The notes under the pieces were generated by a model. The model was not told the DNA's origin. It saw only the letters and a program-made list of their open reading frames with translations, and made no database searches. Both the position numbers and the translations under genes were made by a program. This document shows, piece by piece, positions 7,398 through 15,736 of a stretch of 64,000 nucleotides of DNA (position 1 is its first letter; each line of letters starts with the position of its first letter). This DNA is from Pseudoduganella namucuonensis (lineage in GTDB: Bacteria; Pseudomonadota; Gammaproteobacteria; Burkholderiales; Burkholderiaceae_D): contig NZ_FPBO01000002.1 of assembly GCF_900116645.1 (NCBI RefSeq), positions 124,001-188,000 of the forward strand, in the 5' to 3' direction.

Positions 7398-9029
7398 TCA
7401 GCCTGCGACGGAAAAGCCGAGCATCATGCCGAGATCCTCATGTTCCAGGTTGTGACAATGGAACATATAGCGCTGCTCGCCCCGGAACGGCATCGAGAAA
7501 TCCACCGCGACGCGCACCGTCTCTCCCGGCCAGACCAGAACCGTATCCACCTGACCGGTATCCTGGGCAGTACGGCCCTGCCGGTCGAGCACCAGCGGCT
7601 TGATCTGGGCGGGGCTGTTTTCGCGCGACAGCACGGAGAATGAAAAGCCGTGCAGGTGCATCGGATGCGGCATGCTGGCATCGGCATTCCGGATGCGCCA
7701 GATTTCCCGCGCGCCGTTTCGAAGCCGGAACGCGTCGTGCGCCTGGTGAAAAGTCTTGCCGTTGATGCGCCAATGGCCTTCTCCGTCATGATCCAGTAAA
7801 AAATCGCGCTCCGCGGCGCCAACCCGCGGCGGCGCCGCCGCCGCGCCGATCCGGTGTGGAAGGCGGCCGTTTGCGCTGTGGTCCTCTTTCACCTGAATGC
7901 GCAGAACCGGCTCGTCGGCCCCTTCACCGCGCGCGCCATGCACGTGTCTTGCCCCTGCCCCTGCCCCTGCCGCCATGCCTTCCATTTCCCCCATGCCGGC
8001 CATCATCCCCATTTCGTTATGCATGGGATCGAAACGCAGGGTCTGCAGCCAGACGTCGCCGACCGCCGCTTGGCGCAAGTCGATTGCGACATCGATGCGC
8101 TGCGCCGGCGCGAGAAACAGCTCCTTGATTTCCAGCGGCGCTTCAAGCAATGCGCCATCGGCGCCAAGCAAGGCAAATGGCAAGCTCGCCTGCCCTTGGC
8201 GAAACGCCAGTTTGTACAGACGTGCGTTGGAGCCGTTGAGCATGCGGAAGCGCACCCAACGCCGCGGCAGTTCGATGAACGGAAAGCGCGTCAGGTTGAC
8301 CAGGATCTCGTTGCCGCCCATTCCGTGGAACTTGCGCTTTTCGCTGGCGGTATAGTGCATCGCGCCGGAGCGCTCCAGTTCGCGGTCCTGGATCACCAGC
8401 GGAATATCGGTTTTGCCGAACGCCACATTCAGTTCGCGCGCCAGCCGGTCGGAAGCCTCATCCTCGACTAGAAACAAGCCGCTCATGCCGCGCCATACCT
8501 GTTCGCCCGCGTTTTCATGCGGATGCGGGTGGTACCAGTTCAGGCCGGCGCCATTGCGGATCCGCCAAGCATAGTCATGGCTGGCGCCCGGCTCGGCGAT
8601 GCGCATGCCGCCGCCGTCGTTTTTCCCATCGTTGGTAAAACCATGCCAGTGTATGATCGATGGTTGCTCAATACGGTTGTCGAAGCGCAGCGCGACCTCG
8701 TCGCCCGCACGCCCGATCAGGGTCGGATTGATCAGCGTCCTGCCCTGCACCTCGGCCTGGTACACCCACATCGGCGTGCCGCGATTGCCGCGCAAGTTCC
8801 GCGACAGCGGCACGGCGCTCAAGCGCGACACCGCGCCCACACGGACCGGTGCAAACCATCCCTGCTCGCCGGGCGGGCGCAAGGGATTGGCATAGCGGCG
8901 TCGTAGCGACGCATCCAGGTCGCGTGCGGCGGCGCCTGCATCCTGCAGGCGCCCGCCCCAGAAATACAGTGCCGGCGGAACCAGCAAAGCCCCGCTGCCC
9001 ATTAGAAAATGACGGCGCGTCGGCTTCAT
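7398..9029 (-). CDS. Tat-exported multicopper oxidase
   Basis: This 543-residue cupredoxin-type oxidase starts with a Tat signal (TRRHFLMGSGALLVPPALYF). All four copper-ligand blocks are present: HWHGF, HPHPHEN, HPMHLHG near residue 450, and HCHNLEHEDLGMM near the C-terminus with the type-1 Cys. It probably oxidises Cu(I), Fe(II) or a phenolic/organic substrate in the periplasm with reduction of oxygen to water. A Met-rich stretch (MHNEMGMMAGMGEMEGM, about 340-356) resembles the Met segments of CueO/CopA oxidases that bind Cu(I). A His/Gly insertion follows it. The ATG overlaps the thioesterase stop by four bases, tying this enzyme to the biosynthetic operon. Confidence 0.92.
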   Translation of the reverse strand: MKPTRRHFLMGSGALLVPPALYFWGGRLQDAGAAARDLDASLRRRYANPLRPPGEQGWFAPVRVGAVSRLSAVPLSRNLRGNRGTPMWVYQAEVQGRTLINPTLIGRAGDEVALRFDNRIEQPSIIHWHGFTNDGKNDGGGMRIAEPGASHDYAWRIRNGAGLNWYHPHPHENAGEQVWRGMSGLFLVEDEASDRLARELNVAFGKTDIPLVIQDRELERSGAMHYTASEKRKFHGMGGNEILVNLTRFPFIELPRRWVRFRMLNGSNARLYKLAFRQGQASLPFALLGADGALLEAPLEIKELFLAPAQRIDVAIDLRQAAVGDVWLQTLRFDPMHNEMGMMAGMGEMEGMAAGAGAGARHVHGARGEGADEPVLRIQVKEDHSANGRLPHRIGAAAAPPRVGAAERDFLLDHDGEGHWRINGKTFHQAHDAFRLRNGAREIWRIRNADASMPHPMHLHGFSFSVLSRENSPAQIKPLVLDRQGRTAQDTGQVDTVLVWPGETVRVAVDFSMPFRGEQRYMFHCHNLEHEDLGMMLGFSVAG

Positions 9030-9814
9030 GGCAATTCACACGGGAAGGGTTGATTTGGCAAGGGCCGGCAACCGGCTGATTGGTCCAGATCGGCGCGGAG
9101 ATGAGAAATCAATTCGGCCGGCTCCTGCATCGGAAAGAAATGGCCGCCGCGCAGCAGCACCTGCCGGCAGGAAGCCGTCGTGTAGTTCTGCCATCCCCAC
9201 ACGTCGTCCGGCCGTACCGCATCGTCACGCGCCGCCAACAGCGTGAACGGATAGTCAACCAGCAAACCGCGCTGATGGATGCTTTGTTCATGCACACGGA
9301 AATCGGCACGCAGAATCGGCAGCACCATCGCCAGCAAATCAGGATGGTCCAGCACCTGCGCAGGCGTGCCGCCCAGCCGGCGCAACTCGTCGGTCAATGC
9401 CGCGTCGGACAAATGCGAACGGGACTGTTTCGGCGCGCCGAAATGGCCGCATGCGCACAGAAAGCAACGCATCGGCGCGGTCTCCAGCATCTGCTCCAGC
9501 GCCGCCGCGACCGCGAGCGCCAATGCCGCCCCCGCGCTATGGCCGAACATCGCGAAGCGCAGGCCGGGCTTGCGCGCCGACTCCGCTTTGAAATCAGCGG
9601 CAAGCCGCAATGCCAGTGATCTGACAAGCTGATGAAAGTCATCGACCAATGGCTCGCTCATGCGGACCCCATGGCCGGGCAGTTCAACGCCCGCCACCTG
9701 TATGTGAGATGGCAACAACCGCTGCCAGGCACGAAACACGGACGCGTTGCCCCCGGCATAGGGAAAACAGTACAGCTTGATCGGGTAGGCGTTCTTCGAC
9801 ATAGTCCAGGTCAT
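9026..9814 (-). CDS. Type II thioesterase of the PKS/NRPS operon
   Basis: A 262-residue alpha/beta hydrolase of the editing (type II) thioesterase family, comparable to PchC and YbtT. It has the N-terminal LYCFPYAGGNASVF, the nucleophile elbow GHSAG (Ser about 93) and the C-terminal GGHFF with the catalytic His. It should release stalled or wrong acyl groups from the carrier domains of the synthases. Another in-frame Met lies four codons in, and the ribosome site AAGG is weak. A damaged copy of its residues 57-85 exists at 15131-15208. It is followed at once by the multicopper oxidase gene with a four-base overlap. Confidence 0.9.
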   Translation of the reverse strand: MTWTMSKNAYPIKLYCFPYAGGNASVFRAWQRLLPSHIQVAGVELPGHGVRMSEPLVDDFHQLVRSLALRLAADFKAESARKPGLRFAMFGHSAGAALALAVAAALEQMLETAPMRCFLCACGHFGAPKQSRSHLSDAALTDELRRLGGTPAQVLDHPDLLAMVLPILRADFRVHEQSIHQRGLLVDYPFTLLAARDDAVRPDDVWGWQNYTTASCRQVLLRGGHFFPMQEPAELISHLRADLDQSAGCRPLPNQPFPCELP

Positions 9815-9827
9815 CTTGAAACCTTAT

Positions 9828-9905
9828 TCAGTTCGACAGGCCTAAGGCGGCAAAAGCCGCCCAATGCATGGACGCCGGCGATACGAGGGTGATGCTGCGA
9901 AGCAT
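9828..9905 (-). CDS. Putative 25-residue small ORF with a strong ribosome-binding site
   Basis: Between the barrel gene and the thioesterase gene an ATG at 9905 follows AGGAG at good spacing and opens a 25-codon frame (MLRSITLVSP...) ending in TGA at 9828. The gaps on either side are 23 and 13 bases, the same close packing as the rest of the operon. The peptide is mostly hydrophobic with no Cys. It may be a small membrane peptide or a leader peptide acting with the hairpin inside it. I recognise no homologue, and the coding claim rests only on ribosome site and position. Confidence 0.45.
   Translation of the reverse strand: MLRSITLVSPASMHWAAFAALGLSN
9846..9861. promoter_or_regulatory. Hairpin between barrel and thioesterase genes
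   Basis: GGCGGC-AAAA-GCCGCC (plus strand) gives a perfect six-base-pair stem with an A4/U4 loop, inside the small ORF and just upstream of the thioesterase ribosome site. It could set translation or mRNA decay of the downstream half of the operon. Confidence 0.4.
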
Positions 9906-9928
9906 GGAGCTCTCCTATTGAAAACAAC

Positions 9929-11155
9929 TCAAAAAAATTGCTGGAAACGCATAAAGAACAAGTTGCCACCCCGGCCGTACTCGCTCTCCGCCTTGCCATG
10001 AAACAGTTGAGCGCCGCCCATCAACACGCTGTTGTCGGTAACCTCGCACGTCAACGAGGGATACAACATGCGGCTACCGTCTTTCAGGTTCCCCAACAGG
10101 TAGAGCGCCCCTTTGAGCAATGGCGTGAAGTCGTAGCCCGCCGCCAGTCCGAGGTAGGCGCTGCCGTAGGGCTGCGCCGAGGCAAGCTGCGGATTCTCCT
10201 GCCATTGCCGCAAACGCTCCGCCAAGGGCTGGCCGCTGAAGTACAGTTCGGACGACAGGCTGAATGTGGTGGGGAAAACGTAGTCGGCGCCCAGCAGCAG
10301 CTTGCGATAGTTGCCGCCCGCCCCCCCGTTGCGGGTATAGGCGGCTTCCCCGCGAACAGCCACGCCGCCGTACTGCGTCGCGAAGTCGATGCCCACCACA
10401 TCGTCGCGCCAGTACCTGCCATAGGTCAGCGTCAGGTCGGTACCGTCGAGGTGGGTTCGATAGCGCGCTACCCATCGATTGTTCTGCCGGGCCGGATCGG
10501 GAGCATAGATCGCGGTCAGCGCCGACAACGCGCCCAGGCTGCGTTCGACGAACACCGCGTCGACCCCGACGAATTCGTCGCGCTCGACCTGCAGCGGGTT
10601 GACCGGGTTGAGCATGTCGAGCGTGCTCCAAAAGCGCCCCGTGCCCAAGGGCACGCGCTGGCGTCCCAGAACCAGCGTCGTGGCGTCGTCCGTGTATTGG
10701 GCATAAGCCCGGAAAAAATGCTGGGTGCCCCGCAGGTCTTCGCGGTTCAGCCAGGTGCTTGCGCCGCCAAGGTATGGGCGCGGCGAGCCGTTCGCGATGG
10801 CGCGGAACCGCCCTGTCTTCAAATAACTGCCCGCGGTGAATTCGGTATCGTGATCCACCTGGACCAGCCATTGCGGAGAAAGCCGGTCAGTCACTTTCAA
10901 CCGCAGGCGGTTGACGATCCGGGTGTAGTCCTGCCTGGCCGCATCGGACGCGCGCCCGGCGAGCGCAAGGCTCCGGTACGAGCCAGCCAGGTGAAGCGCG
11001 TCCTCCTGGGCGGCGGGCGGCTCGCGTGCCTCGGCCTCGGCCGCGGCCGGCGCGCTCATCGCCAGAGCCGACAGTAACAGCGCACCTGCGTAGTCCGAGG
11101 CGGCGCGCCGCCGGTCCGGACACATGGCCGTCATGTTCTCTTTCATCGCGCTCAT
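9929..11155 (-). CDS. Outer-membrane beta-barrel protein
   Basis: This 408-residue protein has a signal sequence (about 22-43, LLLSALAMSAPAAA) and a long series of amphipathic strands with alternating aromatic residues. It ends in Phe (MRFQQFF), the usual C-terminal signature recognised by the BAM machinery. Segments such as DYTRIVNRLRLKVTDRLSPQW resemble the DUF1302/alginate-export type of single-chain barrels more than TolC. It may be the outer-membrane exit for the ABC/FtsX module encoded just upstream, or a porin. The ATG overlaps the permease stop by four bases. Confidence 0.75.
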   Translation of the reverse strand: MSAMKENMTAMCPDRRRAASDYAGALLLSALAMSAPAAAEAEAREPPAAQEDALHLAGSYRSLALAGRASDAARQDYTRIVNRLRLKVTDRLSPQWLVQVDHDTEFTAGSYLKTGRFRAIANGSPRPYLGGASTWLNREDLRGTQHFFRAYAQYTDDATTLVLGRQRVPLGTGRFWSTLDMLNPVNPLQVERDEFVGVDAVFVERSLGALSALTAIYAPDPARQNNRWVARYRTHLDGTDLTLTYGRYWRDDVVGIDFATQYGGVAVRGEAAYTRNGGAGGNYRKLLLGADYVFPTTFSLSSELYFSGQPLAERLRQWQENPQLASAQPYGSAYLGLAAGYDFTPLLKGALYLLGNLKDGSRMLYPSLTCEVTDNSVLMGGAQLFHGKAESEYGRGGNLFFMRFQQFF

Positions 11156-13644
11156 CCTCGCCGCAGGGCATCAACGGGATTGAGCTTTACCGTCCTCATG
11201 GCCGGATACACCGACGCCGCAAGAACCAGCAAGCACAACAACCCGGCGGGCCCGAACAACAAGCCGGCGGAAAGCACCGGATGCACGATGTCGGTGACAC
11301 CCGGAAGAGAGTCCGATCCGCGCGCTGCCAGCGTCACCCCGGTGACGGATAGGCGCCACGCGATCGCGCCGCCGAGCACGATGCCGGTCGCCGCGCCGAT
11401 TGCCGCCAGCAGCGAGGCCTCGGTGATCACCAGGCGCAGCACGGATTTTGCGTCCGCGCCGATTGCCAGCAGGGTGCCAAACTCGGTGCGCCGCTCGAAT
11501 ACCGACATCAACAGCGTGTTCATCACAATCACCGACACCATGCCAAACACGATGGCCAGCACCAATAGCAAACCGTGCCGCACCAGGTTCGAGAACTGCG
11601 CCACTTCGGGCAGCAATTGCTGCCAGGTCAGCGCCTGTAGCGCACCGTCCGCTGGCAGCATGCCGTCGAGGCTGCGCACAAAGGCGGGCACGTCGGCGGA
11701 TGGATGCAGACGCAGCAGGAGATTGGTGATCCGCTCATCCAGCGCCAGCATCTTTTGCGCACTCGACAAGCCCACGAAAGCCATGCTTGCATCCGGTCCG
11801 CGCGATCCGGTATCGAAGATGCCGGCCACCACGAACGCCTCGGACGCCAGTTGCCCCTTGGCATCCTGCGCGGTGACGACCACTTTCTCCCCCACGCGCA
11901 CGTCCAGCCGTTCGGCGAGCTTGCGCCCGATGAGCACGTCCTGGCCGGAGCGAAGAGCGCTGCCCTGGCGGATCGCCTGGTCCAGGAAAGTCACGCCGCG
12001 CTCCTGCGCCGGATCGACGCCGGCCAGCGTGATCGGCTCGGCCTTGCGCGCACTGCCCAGCGTGGCCTGGGTTTGCACGCGCGGACTGAGCGCGCGCACC
12101 TGCGGCAATTCCCGCAGCCGCTCCAACCATTGCGGCGCGGCCTGGAAAGCAAGCTCAGGCCGCGCGTCGAAGCGAAACGACTTGTGCTGAATCTGCGCTT
12201 CCCCCGTCAACAGACCGGTGGCGTTGCGCACCATCTGGGACAGGAAACCTTCCGCGAACGCGCCGACGAAGATGAATGCGCCCAGACCGAACGAGAGCGC
12301 CGCCAGGCCGAGCGCCGTGCGCACACGCGAGCGGTTCAGATTGCGCAAGGCCAACCGCAGGTTCATGGGCAACCTGGAAATTCGCCGCGCCGTGGGCTGG
12401 GAGCGCGACGCGCCGGCGTCCCGCCATTGCCCGCGCAATGCGGAAATCGGTGCGATGCGCGCCGCCCGCATTGCCGGCATTACCGTCGCCAGCAGCGTGA
12501 CGGCCAACAGCCCCATGCCCGCTTCCAGCACACGCGCCCCATGCAATTCGGGCACGATGATGGTGCTTGCGCCCTGCATCATTTGCATGCCCTGGCTGTG
12601 CGCGCTGAAATCGACACCCGTGCGCGACAGCCACGCGACCAAAGCAAGCATGGCCGTACTGCCGACCGCGAACGCGGCCGATGCCATCAACAAGCCCTCG
12701 TACACAATGGCGCGAAACAGTTGGCCCGGCTCGGTGCCGATAGCGCGCATGACGCCGAACTCGCGCACCCGCTCGGCCACCGCCATCTGCAAGGTGCTGG
12801 TCATGCCCACGGCGACGATACCGAACAGCACCAGCATGACGACACGAACCACCGATTCATGCAAATCGACCGACTGCGCGACGGAAGGCAGCAACTGCCG
12901 CCACCCCCATGCCCGGTAATCCGACCCGGAAAGTGCCGCGCCGGCTTTGGCCCGCACGCGCTCGGTGTCCTGCAGCGACGCCAGCTTCATCGCGACCGCG
13001 GTAACGCGGCCCGGCGCGCTGAATAATTCCTGCGCCGCCGGCAAAGTCACAAACACCTGGGAGCTGTCCACCATCGCATTGCCGCTGTCATAGATGCCCA
13101 CGATCCGGAAGCGCTGCGCGCCGATGGCGCCATGCATCCCCTGGGAGACGATCGCCACTTCGGCTCCCACCGCAACCGACAACGCGCGCGCCAGCGACGC
13201 GCCTACCACCATGCCGCTGTCGCCCCCCGTCTTCAGATAGCCCCCTTCCACCAGTTTGCGGCTCAGCAGGGTTACTTCCGCTTCGCGTTCCGGTTCCACG
13301 CCAGCCACCAGGACGCCGCGCGCGTTGTTGCCGGAGGCAAGCAAGCCCGTGCCGGACAAGCGGGAGGACCTCGCAACGATTTCGGGCTGGCGCAGCGCCG
13401 GTTCGACATCCTCGGCGCGAAACGCAAAGTCGATCGAATGCTTGTCGAGGAAGCCTTGGCGCTGGATCTGCAGATGGCCGCTGTAATTGGCGGTCATGTT
13501 ACGGATCAACTGGGCGTTGACCCCGTCGAACATCGACCAGGCACCCAGCAGCGCAACGAGGCCGAGCGCGATGCCCGAGCAGGCAAGCAGAGAACGCCGC
13601 CTCTGGCGCAGGACGCTACGTGCGGAGAGCTTGAGCCACATCAT
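11152..13644 (-). CDS. ABC transporter permease with two FtsX/MacB-type domains
   Basis: This is an 830-residue inner-membrane protein. The start is set at MMWLKLSARSVLRQRRRSLL, giving a 29-base overlap with the ATPase gene; a start 18 codons earlier is open but would lie deeper in that gene. Two tandem FtsX-like halves are visible. Each has an N-terminal TM helix, a large periplasmic domain and three more TM helices (VVMLVLFGIVAVGMTSTL and LLLVLAIVFGMVSVIVMN start the two triplets). This arrangement is known from LolC/E and MacB-like mechanotransmission transporters, which pull or push hydrophobic substrates from the inner membrane without a channel through it. Together with the ATPase, LolA-like protein and barrel it could move the lipophilic product outwards. 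Confidence 0.88.
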   Translation of the reverse strand: MMWLKLSARSVLRQRRRSLLACSGIALGLVALLGAWSMFDGVNAQLIRNMTANYSGHLQIQRQGFLDKHSIDFAFRAEDVEPALRQPEIVARSSRLSGTGLLASGNNARGVLVAGVEPEREAEVTLLSRKLVEGGYLKTGGDSGMVVGASLARALSVAVGAEVAIVSQGMHGAIGAQRFRIVGIYDSGNAMVDSSQVFVTLPAAQELFSAPGRVTAVAMKLASLQDTERVRAKAGAALSGSDYRAWGWRQLLPSVAQSVDLHESVVRVVMLVLFGIVAVGMTSTLQMAVAERVREFGVMRAIGTEPGQLFRAIVYEGLLMASAAFAVGSTAMLALVAWLSRTGVDFSAHSQGMQMMQGASTIIVPELHGARVLEAGMGLLAVTLLATVMPAMRAARIAPISALRGQWRDAGASRSQPTARRISRLPMNLRLALRNLNRSRVRTALGLAALSFGLGAFIFVGAFAEGFLSQMVRNATGLLTGEAQIQHKSFRFDARPELAFQAAPQWLERLRELPQVRALSPRVQTQATLGSARKAEPITLAGVDPAQERGVTFLDQAIRQGSALRSGQDVLIGRKLAERLDVRVGEKVVVTAQDAKGQLASEAFVVAGIFDTGSRGPDASMAFVGLSSAQKMLALDERITNLLLRLHPSADVPAFVRSLDGMLPADGALQALTWQQLLPEVAQFSNLVRHGLLLVLAIVFGMVSVIVMNTLLMSVFERRTEFGTLLAIGADAKSVLRLVITEASLLAAIGAATGIVLGGAIAWRLSVTGVTLAARGSDSLPGVTDIVHPVLSAGLLFGPAGLLCLLVLAASVYPAMRTVKLNPVDALRRG

Positions 13645-14338
13645 GTGCCGAGTCCTCCGTGATTTTGCCGTCCTGCATGCGGACGATGCGGCGCGCATGA
13701 CGCATCACCATCGGGTCATGCGTCGAAAAGAGGAACGTGGTCCCCAGTTCGCGGTTCAAGCGCTGCATGGTCTGCAACAGCACCTCGCCGGTATCGGAGT
13801 CGAGGTTGGCGGTGGGTTCGTCGGCCAGCACGAGCAAGGGCTGGCCGACGAGCGCGCGCGCCACCGCCACGCGTTGCTGCTGTCCGCCGGACAATTCGTC
13901 CGGGCGGCGGTGCATGTGTTGCGCCAACCCCACCGCATCGAGCATCGCCTTCGCGCGCTCCTGCCGCTCGGCCGCCGGCCGTTTCTGCAATTGCAGCACG
14001 TATTCCACGTTCTCCAGCGCCGAAAGCACCGGGATCAAGTTGAAGCTCTGGAACACGAATCCCAGCTTGTGCAGCCGCAACGCGGACCGCCGCGCCGGTG
14101 TCAATGTCTTCAGATTCTCGCCGTCCACGCTCACCTCACCGCTGTCGGGCTGGTCCAGCGCGCCGATGAGATTGAGCAGCGTCGTCTTGCCCGAACCCGA
14201 GGGACCCACCAGTGCGGCGAATTCGCCTGCCCGGACGGACAGGTCCACACCATCCAAAGCGGCAACCGTATTGGCGCCATCGCCGTACGAACGGACCACG
14301 GTCCTGACGGTCAGCAAGTCTTTCTTCATCTGTTCCAT
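13616..14338 (-). CDS. ABC transporter ATP-binding protein (LolD/MacB type)
   Basis: This 240-residue ATPase carries Walker A GPSGSGKTT, Q-loop FVFQSFNLIP, signature LSGGQQQR, Walker B LLVLADEP and the H-loop STHD, in the order expected for the MacB/LolD class. The frame is open far upstream, but the ATG at 14338 has GGAGG at ideal spacing and is two bases after the preceding stop, so it is preferred. It powers the FtsX-type permease whose gene overlaps its 3' end. Confidence 0.92.
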   Translation of the reverse strand: MEQMKKDLLTVRTVVRSYGDGANTVAALDGVDLSVRAGEFAALVGPSGSGKTTLLNLIGALDQPDSGEVSVDGENLKTLTPARRSALRLHKLGFVFQSFNLIPVLSALENVEYVLQLQKRPAAERQERAKAMLDAVGLAQHMHRRPDELSGGQQQRVAVARALVGQPLLVLADEPTANLDSDTGEVLLQTMQRLNRELGTTFLFSTHDPMVMRHARRIVRMQDGKITEDSAHDVAQALRT

Positions 14339-14340
14339 GC

Positions 14341-15120
14341 CTACCTCCGCCGGCCAAGGTTTTGCATCGAAAACGTGTCCGCCGGGACCGGCCGGTCGTA
14401 TTCGGCGCTTTTGACCACAAGGGTCGTGCTCTTTCCAGGCTGGTCGGCGGGCTGCATTTCCCAACGGGTGGGGATGACGCGTCCGCCCATCTTGCGCAAT
14501 TCGGTATATGTCAACGTGCGCACCGCCTCGTTGCGTTCGTTGAAGAAGCGCACTTTCAACGGCAGCAGATTGTCCTTGCTGGCGATCATGTTGATCTTGC
14601 CCCACACGACCGCGGCCCCCGGCTTCGGCAACAGTTCCACCTCGTACACCGCGGCGGCGCCTTCCATGCGCTCGCCGACCATGCGGTGGGTATAGTCGGT
14701 GACCAGACTGCCTTCCTTCACCATGTCGTCATTGCTGAAATCCGAGCCGAGCCAGGGCTGCGACATCATCGACGGCGGAATTTTCACCACCCGCTCGATG
14801 GCCGGCATGTAGTTCCACATGTCGGAGCCGACCCGCAGCGACAGGATGCCGGTATCCTTCGCCGGCGCGGTGATCCGCACGAAGGATTTGGTGGGCCGAT
14901 CCATCGTCACATTCATCGTCAGCGTGCGCGACCACGACGGCGTAACGAGCGTCATCTCGAACACCGCGCGCAGCGTCTTTCCCCAGATGGTGGTTTCATA
15001 GTGTTCCACGATCTCGGAGGCAGAAGGCGCGGCCAGCGCGCCGATCGCCGGCAATGCCAGAAGTGCCGCCAGAACGAACCGGAAGTACCTCACTGAGCGC
15101 CCTAACATGTGTCTCTCCAT
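14341..15120 (-). CDS. LolA-like periplasmic protein (outer membrane lipoprotein-sorting family)
   Basis: A 259-residue protein with a signal peptide (about 5-30, ending ALAAPSA) and the fold signatures of the LolA-like family that accompanies envelope transporters: LTMNVTMDRPTKSFVRITAPAKDTG, SDMWNYMPAIERVVKIPPSMM and WLGSDFSNDDM. Such proteins carry hydrophobic molecules between the membranes in a half-barrel. It is encoded directly ahead of the ABC ATPase and FtsX permease and so probably ferries their substrate to the outer membrane. The cargo (lipoprotein, lipid or the lipopeptide-like metallophore) is not known. Confidence 0.8.
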   Translation of the reverse strand: MERHMLGRSVRYFRFVLAALLALPAIGALAAPSASEIVEHYETTIWGKTLRAVFEMTLVTPSWSRTLTMNVTMDRPTKSFVRITAPAKDTGILSLRVGSDMWNYMPAIERVVKIPPSMMSQPWLGSDFSNDDMVKEGSLVTDYTHRMVGERMEGAAAVYEVELLPKPGAAVVWGKINMIASKDNLLPLKVRFFNERNEAVRTLTYTELRKMGGRVIPTRWEMQPADQPGKSTTLVVKSAEYDRPVPADTFSMQNLGRRR

Positions 15121-15130
15121 TTAGATAAGT

Positions 15131-15208
15131 TAAACCGGGCTTGCACGCCGACCCCGCTTTGAAACCAGCGGCAAGCCGCGGTGCGGGCAGCCTGACATCC
15201 AGGTCATC
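15131..15208 (-). pseudogene. Fragment of a second type II thioesterase gene
   Basis: The 97-base gap between a membrane-protein gene and the LolA-like gene translates on the minus strand to QDDLDVR...PRLAAGFKAGSACKPGL. This closely matches residues 57-85 of the intact thioesterase (VDDFHQLVR...LRLAADFKAESARKPGL, nucleotides 9560-9646). The DNA also matches well (for example CCGCTTTGAAA and CAGCGGCAAGCCGC). It is too short to be functional and begins right at the upstream stop codon, so it is a scar of duplication or insertion. Confidence 0.75.
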
Positions 15209-15217
15209 CTGCAAGTC

Positions 15218-15676
15218 CTATTTTTGCGGGGACCAGCGCGCCCAGCGCACCGCAAGCACGGTCCCCAGGATGGCAATCAATACGATCAGCACTTCCAGCG
15301 CAACCGCCTGGTTCGGCATCTGGCCTTCCATGATGTGTTTGGTCTGATGACGGACGGGAAACAACAGTGTGGTCAACAGCAAGGGCACATTGAGCCAGCG
15401 GAACCAAGTACCGTCATAGACGCGCACCAGCACCGACATGACTGCGTAGAAGGAAATCAAAATGATGATCGCGTTCCAGCCGGCGTCACCCGGGTCGTGC
15501 AGAAAAATCGAGAAATCATCCTTGATAGCGGCTTGCAAAAAACCCAGCACCAGCACCCCAAGCAACAACAGCAACTGGGTTGTCCAGCATTGGGCGACGG
15601 CAGCTTGCTGCCTTACCCGCATGATGACGTCGCTCGCCTGAAAGGCAGACTGGCTGTGCGGTGTTTCTGCATTCAT
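15218..15676 (-). CDS. Four-TM membrane protein of unknown function
   Basis: This 152-residue protein has about four hydrophobic helices (LLLLLGVLVLGFLQAAI, IIILISFYAVMSVLVRVY, LLLTTLLFPV, ALEVLIVLIAILGTVL). GGGAG sits at good distance from the ATG. I do not recognise a family. The segment VRHQTKHIMEGQ has His residues that might bind metal or haem, but that is speculation. It lies between another small membrane protein and the export genes in the same operon. Confidence 0.7.
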   Translation of the reverse strand: MNAETPHSQSAFQASDVIMRVRQQAAVAQCWTTQLLLLLGVLVLGFLQAAIKDDFSIFLHDPGDAGWNAIIILISFYAVMSVLVRVYDGTWFRWLNVPLLLTTLLFPVRHQTKHIMEGQMPNQAVALEVLIVLIAILGTVLAVRWARWSPQK

Positions 15677-15736
15677 CGTGAACTCCCTGGTTTTGATGGA
15701 TTCTCTGATTTGGATTTTTCATGTTCCGCGCCGCCG

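Noticed and set aside
9811..9999. A 62-codon minus-strand frame across the barrel/thioesterase gap
   Set aside because: It overlaps the end of the barrel gene without a ribosome site. The shorter 25-codon frame in another phase has a far better start.
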